Shown in pieces: positions 52,872-63,314 of a stretch of 64,000 bases of DNA (the first letter of the stretch is position 1; every line of letters begins with the position of its first letter). The stretch lies in assembly GCF_014490725.1 (NCBI RefSeq), contig NZ_JACOQL010000004.1, positions 124,001-188,000 of the forward strand, in the 5' to 3' direction. This DNA is from Paracoccus amoyensis (lineage in GTDB: Bacteria; Pseudomonadota; Alphaproteobacteria; Rhodobacterales; Rhodobacteraceae). The position numbers and the translations under genes are program-made. The notes beneath the pieces are model-generated. The model was not told the origin of the DNA and made no database searches. It saw only the letters and a program-made list of their open reading frames with translations.

Positions 52872-54830
52872 ATGGCGGATGATGCATTGATCCGGCTGTC
52901 GGGGCTTCGCAAGGAATACCCGTCCGGCGACAACCAGATCGCCGTTCTGAAAAATATCGACCTGACCATCCGTGCAGGCGAGATGGTGGCGATTGTCGGG
53001 GCGTCGGGTTCGGGCAAATCCACGTTGATGAATATTCTTGGCTGTCTGGATCGCCCGACCAAGGGCAGCTATCAGATCGCAGGCCGCGAAACCGCGCAAC
53101 TGAACGCGGATGAACTGGCGGCGCTGCGGCGCGAACGTTTTGGCTTTATCTTTCAGCGCTATCATCTGCTGTCGGAATTCACGGCGCTTGGGAATGTCGA
53201 GGTTCCGGCGATCTATGCGGGCGAAGCGCCATCGGCCCGTCGGGACAGGGCCGCGGCGCTGTTGGGCCGGTTGGGGATGGGCGAACGCACGGATCACCGC
53301 CCGTCACAGCTTTCGGGTGGCCAGCAGCAGCGCGTGTCGATTGCGCGTGCGTTGATGAACAATCCGGACATCATTCTGGCGGATGAGCCGACGGGCGCGC
53401 TGGACAGTCAGTCCGGGCAGGAGGTGCTGCGCATTCTGGATGAACTGCACGCCGAAGGGCGCACTGTCATCATCGTGACGCATGATCTGTCGATTGCCGA
53501 ACGGGCGCAGCGGATCATCCAGATCAGCGATGGCGAAATCGTCGCGGATCGCCAGACCGACCGCGTTGTGGGCGGCGCGGACAGGGGAATGGCATCGGCC
53601 ATGCACAAGATGGGCGGGTTTCTGACCTCATTGCCGAAACGATCTGCGGAAATTCTGCGGATGGCGCTGCTGGCGCTTGGGGCGCATAAGCTGCGGACCT
53701 TTCTGACCATGCTGGGAATCATCATCGGCATTGCCTCGGTCGTGTCGGTGGTGGCACTGGGGGCAGGGTCGCGGGAAAAGGTTCTGGCCAATATTTCGGA
53801 CCTTGGGACGAACACGCTGCAAATTTATGCGGGTGAGAATTTTGGCGACATGCGTTCCGGCCGGATCACGACGCTGGTCGTTGACGATGCCACGGCGCTG
53901 TCGAAACAAGCCTATGTCGCGGCCGTGACGCCCAGCGTGCAAAGTTCGGTGACGATCCGTCAAGGCGCGCAAGAGGCGACCGGCCAGATCAATGGCGTGG
54001 GCGAGCAGTATTTCAAGGCGGCGGGCAGCACCTTGCTGGACGGGAATGTCTTTGACGCAGGCAGCGTGGCGTCGATGGCTCAGGTGGTGCTGATCGACAC
54101 GAATACGCGCGATGCCATGTTCCCGAACGGTGAATCGCCCTTGGGAAAGGTCATCACGGCAGGGAACGTGCCCTTGCGGATCGTCGGCGTGGTGCAGGCC
54201 AGCCAACGCGGACCGGGGGGCGGCAATAGTCTGGCGCTCTTTGCGCCCTATACCACGGTGCAATCGCGGCTGTTGGGGTCAATGACGCTGAACAGCATTA
54301 CCGTGCAGGTCGCCGATGACGTGGACACCGATCTGGCCCAGCAGGCGGTGACGCAACTGTTGACACAACGCCATGGGGTCAAGGATTTCTTCATCGTCAA
54401 CACCGACGAAATCCGTCAGACCATCACCGCAACCACGCAGACGCTGACCCTGCTGATCGCGGCGATTGCGGTGATTTCGCTGATCGTCGGCGGGATCGGG
54501 GTGATGAACATCATGCTGGTGTCGGTATCCGAACGCGTGTCAGAGATCGGGGTGCGCATGGCCGTTGGGGCCAGACGATCCGATATCATGCAGCAATTCC
54601 TGATCGAGGCCGTTCTGGTCTGCCTGATCGGCGGGGCATTGGGGGTCGGCGCAGCACTGGCCTTTGGCGTGGTGTTTTCATCCATCAGCAGCAATTTCAC
54701 GCTGGTCTATTCGACCGGCTCTATCGTCGCGGCATTCCTCAGCTCGACGCTGATCGGTGTGGCCTTCGGCTTTCTGCCTGCGCGCAGTGCCGCGCGGCTG
54801 GACCCGGTCGTGGCGCTGTCGAAGGGCTAG
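52872..54830 (+). CDS. macB: MacB-like ABC efflux ATPase-permease
   Basis: 652 residues from the ATG at 52872. N-terminal nucleotide-binding domain with Walker [10 protein letters not shown] near 44-52, [15 protein letters not shown] and [11 protein letters not shown], a linker, one membrane helix at about 285, a large periplasmic domain (about 310-520), and three C-terminal helices ending in the FtsX-like LDPVVAL. The fused order is that of MacB, which works as a dimer with MacA. No outer-membrane TolC gene is adjacent. Confidence 0.92.
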   Translation: MADDALIRLSGLRKEYPSGDNQIAVLKNIDLTIRAGEMVAIVGASGSGKSTLMNILGCLDRPTKGSYQIAGRETAQLNADELAALRRERFGFIFQRYHLLSEFTALGNVEVPAIYAGEAPSARRDRAAALLGRLGMGERTDHRPSQLSGGQQQRVSIARALMNNPDIILADEPTGALDSQSGQEVLRILDELHAEGRTVIIVTHDLSIAERAQRIIQISDGEIVADRQTDRVVGGADRGMASAMHKMGGFLTSLPKRSAEILRMALLALGAHKLRTFLTMLGIIIGIASVVSVVALGAGSREKVLANISDLGTNTLQIYAGENFGDMRSGRITTLVVDDATALSKQAYVAAVTPSVQSSVTIRQGAQEATGQINGVGEQYFKAAGSTLLDGNVFDAGSVASMAQVVLIDTNTRDAMFPNGESPLGKVITAGNVPLRIVGVVQASQRGPGGGNSLALFAPYTTVQSRLLGSMTLNSITVQVADDVDTDLAQQAVTQLLTQRHGVKDFFIVNTDEIRQTITATTQTLTLLIAAIAVISLIVGGIGVMNIMLVSVSERVSEIGVRMAVGARRSDIMQQFLIEAVLVCLIGGALGVGAALAFGVVFSSISSNFTLVYSTGSIVAAFLSSTLIGVAFGFLPARSAARLDPVVALSKG

Positions 54831-54901
54831 GCTTTTCCCGGTCCGCGGCGGTCGCTATGGTGGCGGCTGGAAATGAACGGCAGCGAAAGACTGGGATAAG
54901 C

Positions 54902-55963
54902 ATGGCGTCAGTCAGTTTCGACAAGCTATCCAAAAATTACGGCACGTCGCAGGTGGTGGATGGGATTGATCTGGACATTGCCGATGGCGAATTTCTGGTG
55001 CTGGTTGGCCCGTCCGGTAGTGGCAAATCCACGGTTCTGCGGATGCTGGCGGGGCTGGAGGCCGTCACCTCGGGCGAAATCCGGATTGGCGGGCAGCGGG
55101 TGAACCATCTGCAACCACGTCAACGCGACATCGCCATGGTGTTTCAGGATTATGCCCTTTATCCGCACAAGACCGTTCGCGAAAATCTGGGCTTTGGCCT
55201 GAAGGTTCGCGGCATTCCGGGCGATGAGGCGCAGCGGCGGATCATTGATGCGGCCGACATGCTGGGCATTGCGCAGCTTCTGGACCGTCGCCCCGGTCAG
55301 CTATCGGGTGGTCAGCGTCAGCGTGTCGCGATGGGCCGCGCCATCGTGCGCCGCCCGCAGGTCTTTCTGTTCGATGAACCATTGTCGAACCTTGATGCCA
55401 AGCTGCGCGGTCAGGTGCGGACCGAAATCAAGCGGCTGCATCAGGCGCTAGGCACCACCATCATCTATGTCACACATGATCAGGTCGAGGCGATGACACT
55501 GGCCGACCGTATCGTGATCCTGCGTGGCGGCGCGATTGAACAGGTCGGCACCCCCGATCAGATCTATAACACCCCCGCCAATATCTTTGTCGGCGGCTTT
55601 ATCGGCGCGCCAGCGATGAATTTTCTGCCCGCGCGGATTGCGGGGCATGTCGCGCATGCCGCGGATGGCCTCAGCTTCGATCTGTCGCAACTTGGGGCGA
55701 TTCCGCAGGGCGACGTGGTCCTTGGGATGCGGCCCGAACATATCCGGGCAGGGTCGGGGGCGGGTATTGATTTCAGCGGGATCGTGCAAGTGGTCGAGCC
55801 TTTGGGCGCCGATACGCTGGTCCATATTGGCATCGGCGATGCGACCGTGACCGCGCGATTGGAACCGACGCAGAAACCAAAGCCGGGCCAGCGGGTTCAG
55901 CTTAACATCGCGCCCGGCCATATTCATGTGTTCGACGCCGTGACCGAACGCGCAATGCTTTGA
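54902..55963 (+). CDS. sugar ABC transporter ATPase (MalK/UgpC type)
   Basis: 353 residues from the ATG at 54902 (an upstream ATG in frame at 54857 has no ribosome site). Walker A GPSGSGKST, Q-loop VFQDYALYPHKTVREN, signature LSGGQRQRVAMGRA, Walker B VFLFDEPLSNLD and the regulatory OB-type C-terminal domain from about 240, with LGMRPEHI. Typical CUT1 carbohydrate ATPase. It leads an operon of ATPase, binding protein, two permeases and an SDR. Confidence 0.92.
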   Translation: MASVSFDKLSKNYGTSQVVDGIDLDIADGEFLVLVGPSGSGKSTVLRMLAGLEAVTSGEIRIGGQRVNHLQPRQRDIAMVFQDYALYPHKTVRENLGFGLKVRGIPGDEAQRRIIDAADMLGIAQLLDRRPGQLSGGQRQRVAMGRAIVRRPQVFLFDEPLSNLDAKLRGQVRTEIKRLHQALGTTIIYVTHDQVEAMTLADRIVILRGGAIEQVGTPDQIYNTPANIFVGGFIGAPAMNFLPARIAGHVAHAADGLSFDLSQLGAIPQGDVVLGMRPEHIRAGSGAGIDFSGIVQVVEPLGADTLVHIGIGDATVTARLEPTQKPKPGQRVQLNIAPGHIHVFDAVTERAML

Positions 55964-57247
<1,284 letters not shown>

Positions 57248-57263
57248 TGCGCGGAAAAGCCCG

Positions 57264-58166
57264 ATGACTGCGCCACACAACCCCCGGTTTGCATGGCTGA
57301 CCGACCCCGGCGACCGGGGGTTGGCAATCATGCTGCTGGCCCCGCTGGCGCTGCTGGTCACGCTGATCGTGGTCTATCCGGTGCTGCGGCTGTTCTATAC
57401 CAGCCTGTTTGACCATTCGCTGACCTCTGGCCTGCCGCCGCGCTTTGTCGGGTTGCAGAATTTCGGCCTGATGCTGGACGATCCGACCTTCTGGACGACG
57501 CTGAAGAACACCCTGTTGATCACGCTGGTCACCGTGCCGGGGGCGTTGATCATGGGACTGGCGATGGCGCTGATGGCGAATATGCCGTTCAAATATCACT
57601 GGCCGGTGCGGCTGTCCCTGCTGATCCCCTGGGCGCTGCCACTGGCCTTTGCCGGGCTGATCTTTGCGTGGTTCTTTCATTCGGAATATGGCGTGGTGAA
57701 CGACATCCTGCGCCGCTTCGGATTCCAGCCGGTGATCTGGTTCAACTCGCCCGGCTGGTCGATGACGGCGATCTGTCTGACGGTGATCTGGAAGACATCA
57801 TCCTTCATGGCGTTGATCCTGCTGGCCGGGCTGCAAACCATTCCGCGATCCCTATACGAAGCGGCGGATGTGGATGGTGCGGGCAAGCTGCGGCAGTTCT
57901 GGGAAATCACGCTGCCACTGCTGCGCCCGGCAATTGCGGTGGCGCTGATTTTTCGCACCATCACGGCGCTGCAGACATTCGATATTCCCTATACGATGAC
58001 GGCGGGCGGGCCGGGCGGATCAACCGCAACGCTCGCCATGTATATTCATCAGAATACGGTGTCCTTTCTGGATCTTGGCTATGGCTCGGCCCTTGCGGTG
58101 GTGATGTTTCTGCTGTCGATGCTGGTGACGGTGCTGTATCTGCGCATGATCCGGGCAAGAGGATAG
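57264..58166 (+). CDS. sugar ABC transporter permease (MalF/UgpA type)
   Basis: 300 residues from the ATG at 57264. Six membrane helices, first helix LAIMLLAPLALLVTLIVVYPVLRLFYTS, and the EAA loop SLYEAADVDGAGKLRQFWEITLPLLRPAI. A CUT1 permease that pairs with the next gene. The membrane-side GGPGGSTATLAMYIHQ stretch near the C-terminus is also usual. Confidence 0.92.
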   Translation: MTAPHNPRFAWLTDPGDRGLAIMLLAPLALLVTLIVVYPVLRLFYTSLFDHSLTSGLPPRFVGLQNFGLMLDDPTFWTTLKNTLLITLVTVPGALIMGLAMALMANMPFKYHWPVRLSLLIPWALPLAFAGLIFAWFFHSEYGVVNDILRRFGFQPVIWFNSPGWSMTAICLTVIWKTSSFMALILLAGLQTIPRSLYEAADVDGAGKLRQFWEITLPLLRPAIAVALIFRTITALQTFDIPYTMTAGGPGGSTATLAMYIHQNTVSFLDLGYGSALAVVMFLLSMLVTVLYLRMIRARG

Positions 58167-58169
58167 AGC

Positions 58170-59015
58170 ATGGCGGATAGCCCGATATTCGGTCTGTTGT
58201 CCGGTCGCCCGCTGCGCCTGATCGTGGCGGCGATCCTGCTGATCAACGGGCTGTTTCCGGCACTCTGGATTCTGCTTACCTCGCTGAAGACCGATGCTGA
58301 GCTGACCCGGACCCCGATCACATGGCTGCCACATGCGCCCACGCTGTCGAACTATGCGACCGCCTTCAGCGATCAGCCGCTGCATCTGTTCCTGTTCAAC
58401 AGCTTCATGGTCGCGCTGCTATCGACGGTTTTGACACTGTTCGTGTCGGTGCTGGCGGCCTATGCCATCGCGCGGCTGAACCTGCGGTATCGCGGCGTGA
58501 TCCTGTCGGCCATCGTGGCGGTGTCCACCTTTCCGTTGGTGACGCTGCTGGTGCCGCTGTTTGAAACCATGCGCGCGCTGTCGCTGCTGAACACATGGGC
58601 CGCGCTGATCCTGCCCTATGCGGTGCTTAGCCTGCCGGTCTGCACGCTGATCCTTGTGTCCTTTTTCGAAACCATCCCGCGCGATCTGGAAAACGCGGCG
58701 ATGATAGACGGCTGCACCCGGATCGGAGCACTGTTCCGCATTGTCGTGCCATTGGCCGCGCCGGGCGTGTTCACCGCGGGAATTCTGGCCTTTGTGAATG
58801 CCTGGGACGAATTTCTGTTGGCGCTGTCATTCAATTCCAGCCCGCAACTGCGCACCCTGCCGGTTGGTATCCAGATGTATCAGGGCGAATTCACCTTTCC
58901 ATGGCCGGTGATTTCGGCCGCGCTGATCGTCGGGATCGTTCCAGTCGCGATCCTGATCGTGATCTTTCAGGAACGCGTCGTCGCGGGATTGACCACAGGA
59001 GGAGTCAAGGGATGA
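58170..59015 (+). CDS. sugar ABC transporter permease (MalG/UgpE type)
   Basis: 281 residues, six helices, with FPALWILLTSLKTDAEL near the N-terminus and the EAA loop DLENAAMIDGCTRIGALFRIVVPLAAPGV. It starts 3 bp after the first permease and its stop overlaps the SDR start by 4 bp. It completes a CUT1 importer with the ATPase at 54902 and the binding protein at 56021. Confidence 0.92.
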   Translation: MADSPIFGLLSGRPLRLIVAAILLINGLFPALWILLTSLKTDAELTRTPITWLPHAPTLSNYATAFSDQPLHLFLFNSFMVALLSTVLTLFVSVLAAYAIARLNLRYRGVILSAIVAVSTFPLVTLLVPLFETMRALSLLNTWAALILPYAVLSLPVCTLILVSFFETIPRDLENAAMIDGCTRIGALFRIVVPLAAPGVFTAGILAFVNAWDEFLLALSFNSSPQLRTLPVGIQMYQGEFTFPWPVISAALIVGIVPVAILIVIFQERVVAGLTTGGVKG

Positions 59016-59764
59016 GCGATTACACAACGGTCAGCTATGCCTCCTTGCGCGGCCGGCATGTGCTGATTACCGGCGGCGCGTCGGGCATTGGGGCCGAAAT
59101 GGTGCGTGCCTTTTGTGGCCAAGGTGCGCAGGTCTCATTTCTGGATATCGATACACATGCGGGCAGGGCGTTGGCCGACGACACCGGGGCCGCGTTTCTG
59201 ACCGTTGATCTGACCGACATTGATGCGCTTCGTGTCGCGGTGGCCCAGGTGCAGACGCATGGGCCGGTGCAGGTGCTGGTCAACAACGCCGCCCGCGATG
59301 ACCGTCATCTGATGGGCGATGTGCAGCCCGATCACTGGCGGCGCATCTTGGCATCGAATCTGGATCATCAGTTCTTTGCCACGCAGGCAGTCGTGCCGGA
59401 TATGGCCAAGATGGGTCGCGGCTCGGTCATCATGATGGGGTCGGTGTCGTGGATGCGCGGAATGCCGGGCATGGCGGGCTATACCGCCGCCAAAGCCGCA
59501 ATCAACGGAATGACGATCAGCCTGTCGCGCGAATTGGGGCCGCTGGGCATCCGTGTGAACTGCATCGTGCCCGGCGCAGTCGTAACCGAACGGCAAAAGG
59601 CCCTGTGGTTGACCCCGGAAACGGAACTGCAGATCCTGAATGAACAGGCGCTGAAATTCCGGCTGCAACCCGAACATATCGCGCGGATGGCGTTGTTTTT
59701 GGGGTCGGACGAAAGCGCGGGTGCGACGGGCGCAAATTTCATCGTCGATGCGGGCCTAAGTTAA
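59012..59764 (+). CDS. SDR dehydrogenase linked to the sugar ABC importer
   Basis: 250 residues from the ATG at 59012, after AGGAGTC. TGGASGIG near 20-27, a strand-2 Asp (FLDIDT) that suits NAD, VNNAARDD, catalytic Ser in GSVSWMRG and YTAAK. It belongs to the group of sugar 1-dehydrogenases that oxidise pentoses or hexoses to lactones. Coupled to the permease gene, so it probably acts on the imported sugar. Confidence 0.85.
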   Translation: MSDYTTVSYASLRGRHVLITGGASGIGAEMVRAFCGQGAQVSFLDIDTHAGRALADDTGAAFLTVDLTDIDALRVAVAQVQTHGPVQVLVNNAARDDRHLMGDVQPDHWRRILASNLDHQFFATQAVVPDMAKMGRGSVIMMGSVSWMRGMPGMAGYTAAKAAINGMTISLSRELGPLGIRVNCIVPGAVVTERQKALWLTPETELQILNEQALKFRLQPEHIARMALFLGSDESAGATGANFIVDAGLS

Positions 59765-59788
59765 GCGCAGGTCTAAGTTAAAGGCTGG

Positions 59789-59801
59789 CCTTGGCCCAAG
59801 G
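59789..59801. terminator. short palindrome after the SDR gene
   Basis: CCTTGG-C-CCAAGG, a 6-bp inverted repeat with one central base, 25 bp past the SDR stop. Just before it the word CTAAGTTAA, which contains the stop codon, is repeated at 59756-59764 and 59773-59781. A weak terminator or operator. Confidence 0.3.
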
Positions 59802-59914
59802 TCGGGGCATTTTCGCGACAGTCTGGAAAGTTTTTCCTGTTTTGGGAAGGGCAATCTGCACTTTCGGCAAAACATATGCGATGGCCCTGTGAGAACAGGG
59901 AAGGGGCGTCGCAC

Positions 59915-60664
59915 ATGTTGGACTATGTCGTTCTTATCATTGCGGGTTTTCTGGCGGGCATTTTGAACGCGGTCGCGGGCGGGGGCACGTTTTTGTCCTT
60001 TCCGGCGCTGGTCTGGGTGGGTGTCCCACCGATCATGGCCAACGCCACCGCAACCTTTGCCGCCATGCCGGGATATATCAGCAGCGCATGGGCGTTCCGC
60101 AGCGATGTTCGCGCCCAGGGCGTTCTGAGCCTGCGTGAAATCACGCTGATTTCAATCCTTGGCGGCTTCCTTGGCGCGCTACTGCTGCTGGTCACCTCAC
60201 CCAAGGCGTTTTCGGCAATCGTGCCGTGGCTTTTGCTGCTGGCGACGGTGTTGTTCGCCGCCGGACCCTGGCTGTTAAAGGCTGTGCGTCGCAATGGAGG
60301 GGCAGGGCCGGGGCGCATTGCGGCCTTTTCCATGGTTCTGGCCGTGACCATCTACGGCGGCTATTTCAACGGCGGTTTGGGGATCATGCTGCTGGCCGTC
60401 TTCGGGTTGATCGGCTTTACCGATCTGAACGCGATGAACGGGTTGAAGGCGCTGATTTCTGCCGTGTTGTCGGTCGTTTCGGTTGCCACTTACATCGCGG
60501 CGGGGCTGATTGACTGGCACTATCTGGTGCCTCTGGCGATTGCCTGCGCCTTGGGCGGCTATTGCGGCGCGATGGTGGCCCGGCGGATCACCAATCCGGC
60601 CCTTCTGAAGGCGTTCATTACGCTGGTCGGCGTGCTGATGACTGTGGCGTTTTTCATGGCATAA
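59915..60664 (+). CDS. TauE/SafE (TSUP) family membrane permease
   Basis: 249 residues from the ATG at 59915, with AAGGGGCG 8 bp before. Two repeats of the TSUP fold are seen with seven to eight helices: AGFLAGILNAVAGGGTFLSFPALVWVGVPPIMANATATFAAMPGYI first, then GGYFNGGLGIMLLAVFGLIGFTDLNAMNGLKAL. Members export sulfite or sulfoacetate or move other organic anions. It stands alone far from tpa, so a taurine role is not supported by position. Confidence 0.87.
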   Translation: MLDYVVLIIAGFLAGILNAVAGGGTFLSFPALVWVGVPPIMANATATFAAMPGYISSAWAFRSDVRAQGVLSLREITLISILGGFLGALLLLVTSPKAFSAIVPWLLLLATVLFAAGPWLLKAVRRNGGAGPGRIAAFSMVLAVTIYGGYFNGGLGIMLLAVFGLIGFTDLNAMNGLKALISAVLSVVSVATYIAAGLIDWHYLVPLAIACALGGYCGAMVARRITNPALLKAFITLVGVLMTVAFFMA

Positions 60665-60712
60665 GCCCCGCCCGCAGGCTAGCTATGAACAAACCACAAG
60701 CCCGAGGATGCC

Positions 60713-61147
60713 ATGTCCACAATCTATATCCTGAATGGTCCGAACCTGAACCTGCTGGGCAAACGGCAGCCTGAAATTTACGGCCGCGAAACGCTTGACG
60801 ATGTCGCAGACCTGTGCCGCGACGTGGCGGGGGGGCATGAAATCAAACTGCTGCAATCGAATTGGGAAGGTCAGATCGTCGACTGGATTCACGAGGCGCG
60901 TGAAAAGGCCGCAGGCATTGTCATCAATCCGGCGGCTCTGACCCATACATCGGTTGCGGTGCTGGATGCGCTGAACACCTTTGACGGGCCGGTGATCGAG
61001 GTTCACATCAGCCAGATCCACAAGCGCGAAGCGTTCCGCCATCATTCCTATGTCTCGCTTCGTGCCGATGGCGTGATAGCAGGATTGGGGATCGAAGGCT
61101 ATGCCGCCGCCGTGCGGCGCATCGTATCGCTGTTGGGGCGGGGCTGA
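60713..61147 (+). CDS. aroQ: 3-dehydroquinate dehydratase, type II
   Basis: 144 residues, the standard dodecameric type II enzyme. [17 protein letters not shown] holds the active-site Tyr and mobile loop Arg; [30 protein letters not shown] hold the proton-donor His and phosphate-like binding residues. It dehydrates 3-dehydroquinate to 3-dehydroshikimate in aromatic amino acid synthesis. Here it also overlaps chemically with the quinate and protocatechuate pathway. It converges on otsB with no gap. Confidence 0.96.
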   Translation: MSTIYILNGPNLNLLGKRQPEIYGRETLDDVADLCRDVAGGHEIKLLQSNWEGQIVDWIHEAREKAAGIVINPAALTHTSVAVLDALNTFDGPVIEVHISQIHKREAFRHHSYVSLRADGVIAGLGIEGYAAAVRRIVSLLGRG

Positions 61148-61861
61148 TCAAGGGTCTAGCCACGCGGCCAGCGCCGCCGGATTCGCCACGCGGTAATGGG
61201 CAACGGTTTCTCCGTCACCAACCTTGATGGCGATGCCGCCGCGCGCTTGGGCTTCGGCCATGGCAACCTCATCCGGCAAGTCATCGCCCGCATAGACCGG
61301 GATACGACCACGATAGGGTGAAAGTTCCATCAGTCGGTCCAAGGCTTTGTCTTTGCCGACCCCGGCGGGCCGTAACTCGACCTGCATTTTCGCAGCTTGC
61401 AGGCCGGTGCCCGGAAAGTCCCGCTGCAACTGTCGCATCGCAGCATGAACAACCTCTGCCAGACTTGGATCGGCGCGATAGTGCAGAACGACGCCGTGCC
61501 GCTTTTCTTCGACCAGGATCGGAGGATAGCCGCGGGCAAACTGATGCGCGGCCGCGTGAAGGGCCGGGATATCCAGTTGGGTGTCATCGGTTGTGCTGAT
61601 GGTGCGGCCATCCAGCGACAGTTCAGCCCCATGGCTTCCCGAAATCGCCCCGGGAAAATCGGGCAGATATTTGCGCAAGTCCGAGATGTCCCGTCCGGTA
61701 ATCAGTGCCACCGCGCCTCCCAGCCGATCATACAGGCGATGCAGCATTGCCGGCAGCCCCGGTGGAAGATTCACCGCGTCCGGTGTGACGGGCACCTCTG
61801 CCAGCGTTCCATCGAAGTCCAGAAACAGGGCGTTTTGTGAGGTCAGGCGGGCTGGAAGCAT
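61148..61861 (-). CDS. otsB: trehalose-6-phosphate phosphatase
   Basis: 237 residues from the ATG at 61861 (the open frame to 61930 has no ribosome site). HAD-superfamily motifs: nucleophile in LFLDFDGTLAEV, ITGRDISDLRKYLP, SGSHGAELS, the Lys of GVGKDKALDRL and YAGDDLPDEVAM. It dephosphorylates trehalose-6-phosphate to trehalose for osmoprotection. The synthase otsA is not in the window. Confidence 0.92.
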   Translation of the reverse strand: MLPARLTSQNALFLDFDGTLAEVPVTPDAVNLPPGLPAMLHRLYDRLGGAVALITGRDISDLRKYLPDFPGAISGSHGAELSLDGRTISTTDDTQLDIPALHAAAHQFARGYPPILVEEKRHGVVLHYRADPSLAEVVHAAMRQLQRDFPGTGLQAAKMQVELRPAGVGKDKALDRLMELSPYRGRIPVYAGDDLPDEVAMAEAQARGGIAIKVGDGETVAHYRVANPAALAAWLDP

Positions 61862-61957
61862 CTTGGTCCTTACGAAAAACGTGCAAATATCACGCCGGCA
61901 AATGTTGCGATCGGCAACGTCGCCCCTCATATCCCTAGCAGATAATCCGGGGGTGTC

Positions 61958-62395
61958 ATGTCTGCAAAGAAACTGGTCTGCCTAAGCTGTGCCCAGACAA
62001 ACCGCGTTCCCGACGACAAGCTAAGTGCAAATCCGAAATGTGGCACTTGCGGTGCTGCATTGATGCCGGGCAAGCCGGTGGCCATCGATTTCAGGACGCT
62101 GGAAAAGGCTGCGAAAACCGACGAGGTCGCGTTGATGGTCGATTTCTGGGCGCCGTGGTGTGGTCCATGTCGCGCGATGGCCCCCGAATTTGAAAAGGCG
62201 GCCCTGAGCCTGAAAGGAAAGATGCGTTTGGCCAAGATCGACACGCAGGCCTATCCGCAAACATCATCACGATGGAATATCCGTGGCATCCCCGCGCTGA
62301 TCGTCTTTCGTAACAGCCGAGAGATCGCCCGCGAAGCAGGTGCACGGCCCGCCGCCGATATCGTCCGCTTTGGTGATGCCGCCGCCCGGTCGTAA
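61958..62395 (+). CDS. trxC: thioredoxin 2 with N-terminal zinc ribbon
   Basis: 145 residues. The zinc ribbon is CLSCAQTN and CGTCGA (two CxxC pairs within the first 35 residues), and the thioredoxin fold follows with redox site WCGPC in FWAPWCGPCRAM, then the cis-Pro in IRGIPALIVF. TrxC reduces disulfides in the cytoplasm, especially under oxidative stress. Divergent from otsB by about 97 bp. Confidence 0.95.
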   Translation: MSAKKLVCLSCAQTNRVPDDKLSANPKCGTCGAALMPGKPVAIDFRTLEKAAKTDEVALMVDFWAPWCGPCRAMAPEFEKAALSLKGKMRLAKIDTQAYPQTSSRWNIRGIPALIVFRNSREIAREAGARPAADIVRFGDAAARS

Positions 62396-62458
62396 CGCAT
62401 CCCCACCGTTCTGGACCCTTCTTGACAAGGTCTCCAAGCAGGGCCAAAAAAAGCAGAT

Positions 62459-62534
62459 GGGGCCGTAGCTCAGTTGGTAGAGCGCGTCGTTCGCAATGAC
62501 GAGGCCAGGGGTTCGATTCCCCTCGGCTCCACCA
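62459..62534 (+). tRNA. tRNA-Ala (anticodon CGC)
   Basis: A complete 76-nt cloverleaf with encoded CCA. Acceptor GGGGCCG/CGGCTCC contains the G3-U70 wobble that marks alanine tRNAs; D stem GCTC/GAGC; anticodon loop TTCGCAA gives anticodon CGC, decoding GCG; T arm AGGGG-TTCGATT-CCCCT. It follows trxC, with degenerate transposase pieces beyond it. Confidence 0.96.
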
Positions 62535-62635
62535 GTTAATACGCAAAAGTTCGCGATAAAATTACGCGGCATCAAGATACTAGGGAATATTTATATCTAG
62601 CGATCGCGCGACTTTCTTCGTTTTTTGCTACATAG

Positions 62636-62818
62636 TTAGCTATTGCACGGCCGTAATTTGAGACATTCTGAGTGACAGCGACAGAGCTCGGCAACCGATG
62701 CGCCTTCCTCGCCCCTCTTCAGAATGACCGCCGTCTGCGCTTCCGAGAACTTCAATGCCTTCACCGTCTTCTGCTCCTCTCCCCGCCGGGAAATGCTAGC
62801 CGAAAACTCCGGTTTCAA
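62636..62818 (-). mobile_element. IS3-family transposase OrfA remnant (N-terminal piece)
   Basis: A frame of 60 codons whose middle, ALKFSEAQTAVILKRGEEGA, followed by SVAELCR, matches the helix-turn-helix start of IS3-type OrfA proteins. After about 45 codons the similarity is lost and the frame ends at 62636. A fragment, not a functional gene. Confidence 0.65.
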
Positions 62819-62861
62819 GCGATCCAGTTTTCAAGGGGCAGAGCAAACCTGAGGACGGATT

Positions 62862-63095
62862 ATGAAGCGAATGAGATTCACGAACGAACAGATCATCGGG
62901 ATCCCGGGCGAGCATGAGGTTCGGCCCCGTGCGCATGGCAAGGCATACATCGCCGTTCAGACCGGCGGAGCGGCAGAAGGGGGCGGAAGGGTGTCGGGAA
63001 GATGGTGGTATACGCGTGACATCCTTATGGTGCGAATGATGATCTCGCTACCAGAAACGAGGAGGCCATCGCATTCCATCCTTAGTGCAATCTAA
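62862..63095 (+). mobile_element. second IS3-family OrfA remnant, opposite orientation
   Basis: The first 20 codons, MKRMRFTNEQIIGIPGEHEV, follow the OrfA start MKR-x-RFT-x-EQII-x-ILKEHE seen in another IS3 subgroup. The helix is broken by a Pro, and the frame then runs into unrelated sequence. It is head to head with the minus-strand piece, so two different elements, or one insertion in another, have decayed here. Confidence 0.65.
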
Positions 63096-63314
63096 CGCAC
63101 CTGAGCATCAAGTTTGGGATCGAGGCCCGACTGTTCAACCGCGACACGTTCGGAAACGGAGGCGCTTATCGCTGACGGTCGTATGCAGGCATGGCGACTA
63201 CCTCAGCGTTCCGGCGCTTCCAACAGGACCGGAGCTGACGTGACGACACCGGCCGAATCGCTGGCTCGGCCGCCCGTCATCGTGAGGCCGATCATCTGAG
63301 AGCGCCGTTTTGCG

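Larger units (their letters stand above)
62535..63314. other. gene-poor stretch with decayed mobile-element fragments
   Basis: 780 bp between the tRNA and pcaD. It holds two short IS3-like transposase beginnings (62636-62818 minus and 62862-63095 plus) and several short frames without ribosome sites. From about 62990 to 63300 nothing is recognisable as a functional gene; this part could be other eroded element sequence. Confidence 0.6.

Noticed and set aside
59915..60664. TauE/SafE-type permease as sulfite exporter of the tpa module
   Set aside because: It is about 50 kb from tpa beside unrelated genes. The TSUP family moves many anions, so the name alone does not support a link.
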